This document shows, one piece after another, positions 30,491 through 41,800 of a stretch of DNA of 64,000 nucleotides. Both the position numbers and the translations under genes were made by a program. The stretch is from Nematopogon swammerdamellus. Taxonomy: Eukaryota > Arthropoda > Insecta > Lepidoptera > Adelidae. The notes under the pieces were generated by a model. That model ran no database searches. It was not told the DNA's origin and saw only the letters and a program-made list of their open reading frames with translations. The first letter of the stretch is position 1; the number at the start of each line of letters is the position of its first letter. The DNA lies in NCBI GenBank assembly GCA_946902875.1, contig OX336338.1, forward strand, positions 5,385,971 through 5,449,970, given 5' to 3'.

Positions 30491-30634
30491 TGGGCCTGCG
30501 CGGGCCTCTACGGGCCTACGCGGACCTCCGCCGGCCTCCGCGGGTCAGCGCGGACCTCCACGGGCCTACGCGGACATCCGCCTGCCCCCGCGGACCAGCA
30601 CGGGCCTCCACGGGCCTACGCGGACCTCCGTGCT
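30491..30634 (+). repeat. GC-rich minisatellite
   Basis: Degenerate repeats of GGGCCTACGCGGACCTCC in an otherwise AT-rich region. Open in two frames only because of its composition. Confidence 0.75.
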
Positions 30635-30946
30635 CAGCGAGTTCGACAACCTACCCCCTACCCCACCTGATTCGCTCATCTGATCGCCATGATCGAATTT
30701 CAGAGGCTCGATCATACGTGAGTTTTTGTTTGACACTTCGACGTGTTCAAGTGTCGTATTCGAGTAAATATTACGAAAAAAACTTTGGCACTAAAATTGC
30801 CGTACAAATATTTGTTTCGGCACAACCCTTAAACACGGCAAGATGTCAAAAAAATCTAGATCAAGCCTTTGAACGCTCTGAACGTCTCGCCTAGCTCTGT
30901 AGCACCCCACGAGCTCGGCGCGTTGCTCCCGACGGACACACCCGCC

Positions 30947-31343
30947 CATATAAGGTGCTTCGGTATTTATGTCAAAAATTTCGGGAGGGTTACATACGCA
31001 CTCAAATAAACACTTTACGTAAGAAAAAAACATATGTTCATAGGAGCATTTTTTCTCCTAACAAAAAAATAAAATCAAATAAGTAGCTGTAAAAACCAAT
31101 CATAGTGACCTTGTGACTTACTTACAACAAACAGCTGTTCTGCGTTTGAACATAGTACGGTCATTGACCCCATACAATGCAAGTTACCTACTGTTACACA
31201 CAGGTTAATGTTTAGGTAGCAAACAGGTTTTGTTAAATTTCTCGAAAAGTAATGCTAAAAACAATTATTTTTTTGCGTAACGTGTTTATTCGAGTGTCTA
31301 TGTAGCCCTCCCGAAATTTTTGACATAAATAACGAAACCTTAT
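30947..31343. mobile_element. Inverted-repeat element with about 80-bp arms
   Basis: ATAAGGTGCTTCGGTATTTA ... on the left pairs with TAAATAACGAAACCTTAT on the right. Both arms contain TCAAAAATTTCGGGAGGG. No coding sequence. Confidence 0.7.
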
Positions 31344-31617
31344 ATACCCTCGCACCGTCTTCGTTCGCTTCGCTCTCGCCGCATTAACCGCTTACAATTT
31401 GGCATAAAGCTTTCGCAATGAACGGAGTCAATAGTTGGATAGAGTAGGGCAACACGCTCGTGCCTATAAATGAAAATCAGTACCTATTGTTTGGTTGCGG
31501 GCCCTGTGCGGCCGCACTACACGGATCGAGGCGGCCGGACGACCAGAGGAGAAATGGAAAATATCCGTATCGATTCTCCGGACGCGGTAAGTAGTTGCCT
31601 TTCGGCTCATAAGGACC

Positions 31618-31955
31618 ACTTTCCAAAACGTCAATTTCCCAAAACGTCCACTACCCAAAACGTCTAGTTCCCAAAACGTCCACTTCCCAAAACGTCAACT
31701 TCCCAAAACGTCCACTTCCCAAAACTTCCACTACCCAAAACGTCCACTACCTAAAACGTTCAGTTCCCAAAACGTCCACTTCCCAAAACGTCCACTACCC
31801 AAAACGTCCACTACCCAAAACGTCCAGTTCCCAAAACGTCCACTACCCAAAACGTCCACTACCCAAAACGTCCACCACCCAAAACGTCCACTACCCAAAA
31901 CGTCCAGTTCTCAAAACGTCCACTTCCCAAAACCTTCACTTCCCAAAACGTCACT
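31618..31955 (+). repeat. 15-16 bp minisatellite CCAAAACGTCCACTTC
   Basis: More than 20 degenerate units of CCCAAAACGTCCACTT. The style resembles the end repeats of the foldback element at 35893-36663. Confidence 0.9.
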
Positions 31956-32016
31956 AGACCACAGAGGCGGTTCAATAACTTCAATTTGTCTCTGGCAGTA
32001 GATGCAGAGAACGTGC

Positions 32017-32191
32017 GTACAGTACCCGGCAGTAAATAATGTACATCGAGCATTAGAAAGTGATAATCACAAGTAGAGTGTCGTCTCTGTCGCACTAACT
32101 CGCACGTCTCTGTACGACAGGGACGACGCTCTACAACCGGATTTTCTCTTTCCAAAGCTCGATGCACATTATTTACAGCCGGGTATTGTAC
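32017..32191. mobile_element. Hairpin MITE
   Basis: TACCCGGCAGTAAATAATGT + ACATCGAG is inverted as CTCGATGCACATTATTTACA + GCCGGGTA. The arms continue to the centre (GACGACGCTCTAC with GTAGAGTGTCGTC). Confidence 0.75.
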
Positions 32192-32372
32192 ATTTCGGTG
32201 TGAACGCATGCCGGAAGCGTCTTGTCGCTTATTTCCCTCCGGTCGTCCGGGTAGACCGCTCTGTGTATGCGGAACTACTCGCAGCACGCTGCTCGCTCGC
32301 CCCAAAACGTGTGATGAACTCGACACGATGCGATCCGTCGAAATCGGCGAGTTTTTGGGTGTCGAGCTGTAT

Positions 32373-32576
32373 CCTTATCACGAGATTTAACGTACACCGC
32401 GTACTACGCTACGCCGCGGAGAACACGGCGCGCCGTGTTCTCCGCATCATTTTGTATGGAGAAACGAAGTTCGCAAATCTATCACTAGAGGCGCTGCTTC
32501 GTTTCTTCATACAAAATGACGCGGAGAACACGGCGTAGCGTAGTATGCGGTGTAGTTTAAATCTCGTGATAAGGGT
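32373..32576. mobile_element. Hairpin MITE
   Basis: CCTTATCACGAGATTTAA and TTAAATCTCGTGATAAGG at the ends. Inside, GCGGAGAACACGGCG occurs in both orientations and ACAAAATGA pairs with TCATTTTGT. Confidence 0.8.
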
Positions 32577-32918
32577 ACTGTTCCCATTGATTAGGTACTT
32601 GTAGTGACAGCGAAGCGGCCCGCGTGTGTTGTCTCGCCGAACTGATTGTAGATATACGTAGAATTAGGTACATACACAACGTAGAAGTACTATTCGTAGA
32701 AGTAGTGTATTTATACGGACAATTTGTTATAAAACATTGAATAAGTAATCATTTAAGGATGTACTTAGACCTCGCCGTTATTAGAGTAAATTAAAACAAA
32801 ATAAAAATTGCAGAATTCGTTATTTTCTGGTAAAAGCTCAAAACAAAACTAAACATTTAATACTAATATTGTTATGATCACCTTTCCATACATGTACATA
32901 CTGTCATACATAACTTAA

Positions 32919-33310
32919 GACGAGACGGAAGTTAACTTTCTCCATACAAAATCGTCTTTCGGCATTTGTGTTTTGTACCCCCCTAAGCCTTATCCGATTT
33001 TTACATATTCTTTTTTTTTTTGTAATAAGGACAGTCGAATCTACGTTCCTGTTACGTTTATTTTTTTAATTTCTAAAGTGATGGATGACTCAATAAACTC
33101 CATGACATGGAAAAATAAAAAATGCAATTTTTTTCGGTCGAAATATTTTTTTTTAGCTCCGGTGTTGTAGGTATATTTAATCTAGACAGAAAAAGAACGT
33201 ATATTGGACTGTCCTTAAGACAAGAAAAAAACCGGATAAGGTTTAGGGGGCTAGAAAACATAAATGCCGAAAGACGATTTTGTATGGAGAAAGTAAACCT
33301 ACGTCTCGTC
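32919..33310. mobile_element. piggyBac-like MITE with TTAA flanks
   Basis: GACGAGACG ... CGTCTCGTC is flanked by TTAA at 32915-32918 and 33311-33314. The arms extend about 150 bp each, including CCATACAAAATCGTCTTTCG and its inverse. Confidence 0.78.
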
Positions 33311-33319
33311 TTAAGCAAT

Positions 33320-34090
33320 CATTATTGAGTAGAGCCATTACCAAAAAATAATATATTGAGCCATATTTATAGCCACTCGCCAATATTTTCTATTATTTTG
33401 ACCTACGCCACACTTACTGCGAAGATGTTTAAATACACCCTTAATTACAAACTAAGTTCGAAATATTAACGTCGACTCTCGTCTAGTTTTGGTAAAGGTT
33501 CAAAAATCCATCAGTCATGTTTTATAAGAAATATAGTTATATTTAAAATATTCATATATTTTAGTTCACAGCTCGATTTTGAGTTTTACTGCTTAGAGTT
33601 AAAATAACTTCTAACAAGTGTGTAATAAACAAACAAACAAAAACATTAATGGTTAAATTTGGCACGCTACATAGATATGAAATAATTATTGCAATATGCA
33701 TTTCTGAGAATTTATCTATTCTATTCCACTAAACACCAACTTATTTGCGATAAACGTTGAAACGAGATTAACATTTAATAGCAAATGTTCAAGTCTTCGC
33801 ACATTAAATTAATTCATTCTGAACATGCCCTAACCCAGCTCAGCGTTTGGCTGAATTTAATTTCAATTTAATATTGTAGAAAACGTAGTTGAAAGCTGAA
33901 ACTTAATATAAAAATGTCACTCAAACAATTTTTTTTTCCTTTCCTGTTTATACCATTTTTTATTTTCTACCTACTTTCCTAATTAAATCTTCTTTATTTT
34001 ATCTAATAATCGGTAAGAAAAACAATTTATTCTCTCGCAGAGCGATCGAATCATTAAAATAAAAGGACGATAAAATAAATTGTATTAGCT
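33320..34090. other. AT-rich intergenic stretch
   Basis: No exon, RNA gene or repeat family recognised. Confidence 0.4.
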
Positions 34091-34179
34091 AGTTACTGAT
34101 CGAAGACCCTTCTTTCGTTACCGACCACCTCCGACGTTCCCGATATAACGGATATATAATACTTCATAGCTGAACCTTC

Positions 34180-34319
34180 GGTCGTGCCCACACGTCCGCC
34201 CGTGCGTCCCCGGGCGGCGGCGGCGCGCGGCGGCAGCCGACACCGCGCCCGCGACGCGACGCACGCCTGCGCAACCACCGCGAGTAACTCGTCTCGAGAA
34301 TTTCCTCTATACAACACGC
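34180..34319. other. GC/CpG-rich island
   Basis: CGTCCCCGGGCGGCGGCGGC and similar sequence. No long open frame with family resemblance. It could be a promoter or 5' UTR of an unseen transcript. It is split from 34801-34885 by the element at 34320-34792. Confidence 0.35.
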
Positions 34320-34792
34320 CTAGAACGATAAAAAAGGTATGGACGCCGGACTGTCAAATGCTTGTATGAGAACTAGCGTCGCCGAGTTGCGGGGAGCGGA
34401 GTGTACTTACCGATGATAAGATATTCCACTATTCATCGCTCCAGTTCGGGAGTTGTCTAAGTACCATTTTTAGCGAAAATGACCATTAAATGCAGGTTGA
34501 TTCAGCAGATTTTTCTGCATATTTCTGCATTTAAAGCTCATTTTCGCTAAAAATGTGACTTAGACAACTCCCGAACTGGAGCGACGTAATTGTGCACACT
34601 AAACTTGGCTGTAGTGTTTTTACACGTAAACACAGAGCATGCGGGCATTTTAAACAGGTTTTTGCGAACGCGGCCGATAACAGACTGACGGGCCAGCGCG
34701 CGACCGCCCAATGAAACAAGTATGCTTTTACTTATATCGTGTTACGCTGGCGAGGATAGGGTTCGGGGTTCATACCTTTTTTATCGTTCTAG
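34320..34792. mobile_element. TIR element with 8-9 bp TSD
   Basis: Ends CTAGAACGATAAAAAAGGTA and TACCTTTTTTATCGTTCTAG. Flanked by CAACACGC(C) at 34312-34320 and 34793-34801. It holds a second nested palindrome at 34437-34584. Confidence 0.8.
34437..34584. mobile_element. Nested hairpin MITE
   Basis: TCGCTCCAGTTCGGGAGTTG ... CAACTCCCGAACTGGAGCGA, with inner arms CATTTTTAGCGAAAATGA and TCATTTTCGCTAAAAATG. Confidence 0.8.
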
Positions 34793-34890
34793 CAACACGC
34801 CTTCAGTGATTCGACTATTCGTTGTCCGTCGAACTCACCCAGGGACTACGCGACCTTTGCTACTCCTCAACGGATAGCTTACTACCTACC

Positions 34891-35190
34891 TTTTTTTTAT
34901 GTAATCCAGTATGCGTGGCTGAGTCAGAGAGGCCAGGGCATATGCTCCGACCAGCTAATATCACCTCCGAGATGGAAGGTGCCATACCGGATACTTCCCT
35001 TTGGATTGCTGGCCATAGTGGACTAGAGGAAAACACAGCCGAGGCTGCTTATGCGGCCATCTTACATCCAGTAGGGTGGTACCAACGCAGTCGTCTATAA
35101 TTTGAGCTTATCACCTAGTAAGGAGCAAGGGAAGGAACCTACAGTTTTACACCGGTTGCGAACGGTGTGAAACAGCAGGTGCAGATATGC
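34891..35190 (-). mobile_element. tRNA-derived SINE, headless
   Basis: T-run, ATGTAATCCAGTATGCGTGG ... CAGTTTTACACCGG. Same body as 6707-7130. Confidence 0.65.
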
Positions 35191-35256
35191 ACTCGAAACT
35201 CAAATATATTATGTTCACGTGTTATCTGTTACCTGATATCGCTGACGTGTTAGGTA

Positions 35257-35516
35257 GAGAGCGTTTCAACTAAATCTTCCCTTCACCGTTATGTTGGATC
35301 CACTGGTTAGTGTCACTGTCAGTGCTTAAATTCGTGTTGTCAGATTGTGAAGATTATATTACCTAATAACGTAATCGGTATTTACCGTATAATAAATACG
35401 GTACATACCGATAATTACGGGTAAATCTGTACACATAGCAATCCTCAACGCTGTTTTGACAGATATACAGTGGAGCCAACATAACGGCGAAGGGAAGATT
35501 TAGTTGAAACGCTCTC
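35257..35516. mobile_element. MITE with about 45-bp TIR and TA flanks
   Basis: GAGAGCGTTTCAACTAAATC ... GATTTAGTTGAAACGCTCTC, with TA on each side. The centre holds a second palindrome, TACCGTATAATAAATACGGTA. Confidence 0.75.
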
Positions 35517-35524
35517 TATCAATC

Positions 35525-35735
35525 GAAATTAGACACACAACATTTATTTTAAATATTTAACATGAATACGACAAAGTATCTAGGTACGACATTGAGGAAC
35601 GTCGGCGCAGCGCGGAGGCGGCGCGTGCGCAGCCGAGAGGTTCGAGCTTAATGTTCTAACGTAAGTAAATCGGCTCGCGTCCTGGGTGGGCGGTGCGATG
35701 GTCGTCGTTGGGTCGATTCGGATCAGAGGGCGCCC
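35525..35735 (-). terminator. Dipeptidase 3' UTR with AATAAA
   Basis: Read on the minus strand, AATAAA lies at 35548-35543, about 190 nt after the stop, followed by a TGTTGTGTGT-rich stretch typical of a poly(A) site. Confidence 0.6.
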
Positions 35736-35843
35736 CTACACGTAGTCCGTGTAGAAGGCGTAGCTGGTGCAGTTGCCGTTGTCCTGGGGCGAGTCCTGGT
35801 ACTCCTCGGGCTCCACTCCGTTCGTCCGCATGTCATCGCGCAC
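35736..35843 (-). CDS. DPEP: Dipeptidase exon H (C-terminus)
   Basis: Acceptor TATTAATTCAG, stop TAG at 35738-35736. It encodes [20 protein letters not shown] then [18 protein letters not shown] is a possible N-glycan site. No GPI-anchor signal follows. A foldback element sits 50 bp before the exon in transcript sense. Confidence 0.87.
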   Translation of the reverse strand: MRDDMRTNGVEPEEYQDSPQDNGNCTSYAFYTDYV

Positions 35844-38800
35844 CTGAATTAATACCACAACATCTATTACTGCACCACACGCGGTCCTATTCGTTTCGTC
35901 CCAGAATGACCACTTTCTAAAATGACCACTTACCAAAAGGACCATATCCCAGAATGACCATTCCCAGATTGTCCACTTCCCGTAATGACCATTCCCTGAT
36001 CGTCCATTTCCCAAAACGACCACTTTTTTATGAATACTGACACGGTTGGCTACATCACCTACAACATCCGTGATGTCAGCCCATAACAGCGGGTGAACTA
36101 GGTGCCATGTCAGCGCTTCCCATAATCTGAAATTAATATTTTACAAAATCTTTTAAATGATACCGCTGGTCGAAACCTTATTGGTGACTTCATGTTTGTT
36201 AATGTTTCTTAATCCTGGCCTCTCCCTGGCCTAGGATGAATGAATAAATCCTGCCACCTATTATTGAATACCATGAATACGCGTTTTTGAATAGGTTTCC
36301 GTATAAGTTAATCGCTATTATTATTATAATAGCGATTAACTTATATAAAATTATGGAAACCTCCTTTCAATTTCTGCTGCCCTGGTACTTTAGAACCGTT
36401 CTCAGTAGTCTTTGAAATACTGACGAATTGCAAATCTGACGAATTGCAAATCGGACCATTTGAAAGTCTGACGATTTGAAAATCAGACCAAATGAAAACA
36501 AAGGCATTATGGAAAGTGGTCATTATGGGAAGTGGTCATTATGGAAAGTGGTCATTGTGGGAAAGTAGTCATTACGGGAAGTGGAGGATCTGGGAGTGGT
36601 CATTCTGGGATGTGGTCCTTTTGGGAAGTGGTCATTTTAGGAAGTGGTCATTCTGGGACGAAACGGTCCTATTCTCTATAATTTTATTTTTATTTGATTT
36701 ATTATGGGAAAACAAACATACATATACGTGAGGTAACATCCTACTAATATTATAAACGGGAAAGTTTGTGAGGATGTATGGATGTGTGGATGTATGAATG
36801 TATGGATGTATGGATCTTTGTTCCTCTTTCACGCAAAAACTACTGAACGGATTTTGATGAGACTTTACAGTACTATAGCTTATTCATCAGAATAACATAT
36901 AGGCTATACACCATCACGCTAAATAGCTGTGTTTTTTTTAAATCCACGCGGGCGAAGTCGCGGGCAACAGTTAGTACAATATAATATCAAAACCAAGTAT
37001 GGACACATCTAGCAACGTTCTACACGAAGATAATAAAGAAAAATAATGAAAGGACGTTATAATTTAAGTGACACATAAACCCAAAAACATAAACCTACCT
37101 AAAAAGTATGAATACACAAAAGAAACAGGATAGGTACACAACAGTAACAAGATGAAGATCAAAAACACAAATAATAATCAAGAGCAGCAAAGACACACCA
37201 CACCTTACAGATTACATACTCATTCATAAGAGTTACTCAGTAAAGGAGTAGTATACCTAATAAAAAGAAAACATAAACACTATATGATGGTGTTTATGCT
37301 TTCTTTCTATTAGCTCAGAATATAAGTGTTTAAATATAATATAATGATGATGATCAGCGGAGGGGAATATCGGAAGTAGCTGCAGAAGTAATGGCGCCAT
37401 CCCTGAACCTCCTCTTGGTAGTATTCAACACGTCAAGAGACCCCAGTGCTTGGTTGTAGGATAGACACATTCTTCTTAGTGGACAGCGTTTACCAGCATT
37501 AGTACGACAGAGATTGAGGTGAGATAGATCATCAGGAAAGTTTGTTTGTCAGCTCTTCTTCGCATTGAAATAGAACTGGCAGAATTTATGACGTATCCAA
37601 GAGTAGGTTTTATTTTATGTAAACTGTCATGGTTGGCCACATCACCTACAACATGCGCGATGTCAGCCCACAACACCGGATGAACTAGGTGCCATGTCAG
37701 TGCTTTCCTTCATTTCATGTTGGTTACTACACTGAACTGGACGGAAAACACGAACTATTTACATAGCCGTTTCGACCGACGTTTCATTCAGTGCAGTGGT
37801 AATAATCCGGGCGGGATAAACCCTTCCACCTGGTAAGTTAAAAAGGGAAGGGATCTACAGTTTTACGTGGAATCCGAACCGTGGTCAGCCTCCAACGGTC
37901 GAGCGGTCACCTATCCAAAATAAAATCAAAATAATTGAATGCTGCACACCTTCTCGACTTGACGCATCACGCGTAGCATGTTGAGACCGGAGAGGTTCTT
38001 CAGTTCCTGAATGCTCCACTGTCCGCTGCGCAGGAGTTCGCTGAACAACTCCGGATACTTGGACACGTCTTCCAGTCCACGCGCGACGCTGCACGGATAG
38101 CAGTGAACAAAAACCATGGTTTTGAATTGTGTTATGTATGGTTGGTTGGGCAATATAATATCATATGTAGGTATGTCAGTCAGCGTGTAAGCGTTCACTG
38201 CTGGACATATGCCTCTCCAATTTTCCTCCAGTTCTCCCGGCCCTCAGCGGTACGGAACCACTGCTTTCCGTATGTATTCAATATGTCAGTCAGTCAGTCA
38301 GTCAGTCAGTCAGCGGGTAAGCGTCCGCTGCTGGACATACGCCTCTCCAATTTTCCTCCAGTCCTCCCGGCCTTCAGCGACACGGAACCACTGATTTCCG
38401 CCGGCGTACTTGATGTCGTCATCCCACCTGGCGGGTGGTCTTCCCACACTCCGTTTTCCTGTCCACGGCCGCCAGTGAAGGACACGGTTCTCCAACGGTC
38501 ATCGTCTCTTCGGCTAACGTGCCCAGCCCACTCCCACTTGAGCTTAGCCACCCGGTGTCCAATATCGACTACTTTGGTGCGTCGGCGGATTGCCGGATTG
38601 TAATAAAAACTCGATGGACAGTGAGATTTGGCAACAGAACTGTCTAGGTCTATGGAGTACAATGACCTAGCCAGTCCCCTTTTTGTTTTGATGTCGTTAA
38701 AATTTAAGTGTTTGGGATTTAACTACATGAAGTTACATTCTACTAGTTAAGCATGCAAGTTAGTCATTTTATGTTTATTTAACAAATGTGGACGTTAACC

Positions 38801-41800
38801 GTCCACCAAAGCTCGATGAAACGATTTTCACCAAAAAATACAATAAAATTACCGAATTCGGGAAAAAGATTCAGAGCTCTTCGTCTTCAAATATGGACGG
38901 ACACCTTTCGAACCCTGAAGTTACGAAACCCTATCCTGAAACAAACACTCTGTATATGGACTGCAAAAGAACTGCTGTAAGTACCTAAATAGTAAAGTTA
39001 AAGCATGCGTACCGGTTGACACCATCGAAGTCTCCACCAATACCCACGAAATCAGCTCCAACCAGACGCTTTATGTAGTGAAAGTGTTCTGCAACAAAAT
39101 CGTGCGAATCATTTGGAGTCTATTCAACATGACGGCAGAATAATTTTGCACTTTCAGGTGGGTCAAGTGTCCATTACAGTATACAACTCTTTCAGGTCCT
39201 ACAAACTGTAGATAATTTCGACCAATCAAAATTTTGCCGAACTTCACTCTGACGAATTTGCAACCGAATTTAGATTTTTTGTCGCTGTACGCATAGATTG
39301 TCAGTTACGAAGTTACGAACATTTGCAAACTTTCAAGTATTGTTTGATATAGTTACAAGTATGTATACCAGATCACTCAAATCATTCATAAAATTAATTC
39401 ATTAATTCATCATGAACATTATGTTTTATAATAAAACATTTCGTATGAATAAGTATTACCTATAGTTAGAGACGTTGAGATTAATTGGATCGGGCTTTCA
39501 AAAATAAGTTTGAGCAAGAAACTCTCAACCGCCTAACATTGATTGCTCGGCAATGAACATACTATCACGTACAGCACAGACGCGATGAAGCATAGGAGAG
39601 TAGCGTGGGTACAACGGCAAACTTTTTATTACTCTTAGCTCAAATGAATCTACTGACCCAAATGAGAGTTGAAAAGTATAGTTACCGGCGACGTCGGAGA
39701 GCGTAGCATTGGCCGAACACTTCACGAAGTCTGGGAAGAAGTTGACCATAATGATCCCGCCGTTCTCCTTCTGCGGACGAAAGCCACGTCGGCGGGACTC
39801 GATCATTAGTTCTATAGTTTAACATTTTGCAACTTGCTCAGTTCATTTCAGTGCCACATATTAAAGAACCGGCCAGGTACGAGTATTTACAAAAAAAAAG
39901 TGTTTTATTTCATTCAGCTCGCGATGCGTGCGAGCACGACTCACATTTGGACGGTTTTTATTACTATTTGTTGTTTTACTTTAGATTTTTCATTATTATA
40001 ACACCAAGTTCAACGCTATAGGTATTACCGTTTTAACGATGGAAATAGAAATAAGCAAACAGAAACGTTAAAAAAATACACGTTTCTAGTATGTGGATCC
40101 CCTAAATTTACTAATATTTTTTTAAATTATTATTTGTTAGGATATCCGACATAATAACAAATATTTTGTGAAAATTTCAACCGTACTACGGCTTAAGTAC
40201 CTGTAAGATACGGAACCCTAAAAAGGCGATTAACCGTTCCTTTCCCTTACTTTTTTCAACATTACCTACTGGCATTCGCTGCTCTGAAGAGGCGAATACC
40301 GCGGACGGTTCAGAACTACAAAGAAGCAATTACTTAGCTTTAGCAAGGCAGTCTCTCGTATCTAGGGGATGCGACTGCGCGAGCCGTGTAATTTTACTAA
40401 TTAAACTTAATTTTACTTCGTGCAAAGCTAGGCACTGAGAGGAATACGGTACAACGAGTGAACATTGACCATGATTATTGCCACTTTACATTAATTCTAT
40501 CAAAGTTTAAACCGAGGTGACATGAAAAGACGGTAGAGATGTGTCAGGTCAGGATCGGTAGCCGGTGCCGTGCCGTCTGTGTGTGAAACGGCGCTTACAT
40601 AAATGTACTTGCATGTCAGGCAGACTATTAACTTTAATAAAAAAGGCATTTTGAAACTTCTATAGAATATTTTTCATCCCTCAGTTACATGTATGGAGTG
40701 CCACCCCTAATTTTTAGGGTTCCATACTTCAAAAAGAGGAAAGAAACGGAACCCTTACAGGATCACTCTCGTGTCTGTCTGTCTGTTTGTCACAGCTTAT
40801 TTATTCCGAATCTACTAGACGAAAAACACTTGAAACTTGGTACATATATATAGAGTTTGATGACCCAATCATGAGGACGAATTGCGTAAAAGAATGAATT
40901 TCGATTTTGGGGGCCTAATTAGAATTTGAAAAATAAAGTTTTCAATATTAATATTATATTTTCAATGATTTTTTATTAGGAATACAAATATATTTTTTTG
41001 TAAGCTTAAAATGCATAATTTTGCAAGATATTAAAGAAAATATATAAACAAATCGAGCATCCCACCCCTTATCTTCGAAACTTCGAAGAGTCTAAAAGAA
41101 AAAACAAACAAAAAACAAAAAAAAAAATATATGGCCTCTCTTAGGTATAGTTTACAGGAAAACCTAAACGAAAATCCTAAGTCTTAAAGTTCTCACGGAA
41201 TACACGGAATCCTCTCCACGCGATTTCGACTTGCATTTGAACGCTTTTTTTTCTTCGCTTCACCACACTTGTATAGCGTAACTTTTGTATAGCGATTCAT
41301 AGAGCACACCTTCCTTCCAAATTTCATCGATATAGCGCCAATAATCTCCGAGTAAAATGGCTGCGACATACAGACAGACGGACGGGCGGACGGACGGACA
41401 GTTTTTACCAGTTGGCGACGGATCCCTAAAAATTGAGAAAAGCGACTACGCGAGCTCACCAGCGACTGAATGATGTCGTCCTGAACGTTGCGGTTGTGCG
41501 CGCAGATTGAGTAGACGGACGAGTGGCTGAAGACGACCGGCGCGCGCGACAGCTTGATGACGGCGCGCGTCGTGTTCTCACCAACGTGCGACAGATCTAT
41601 CAGCATGCCGAGACGATTCATCTCCTTGATCACCTTCTGCGAACACACAAAGCTCGGCGGTCATCTCTCGAGAAAACAAAGCGTTCAGTGGTGTTATTGG
41701 CCGTGTCTGGTATTCCGTCGGATTTTTAGGCACTGCCACCAGTGCCGCATATTTCATTGATATGTAAAAGTATAAATTATGAATTGCTTCACAAACATTT

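Noticed and set aside
38306..38662. Host gene on minus with [13 protein letters not shown]
   Set aside because: This is the standard RTE LINE C-terminus, frameshifted and with a duplicated 3' end.
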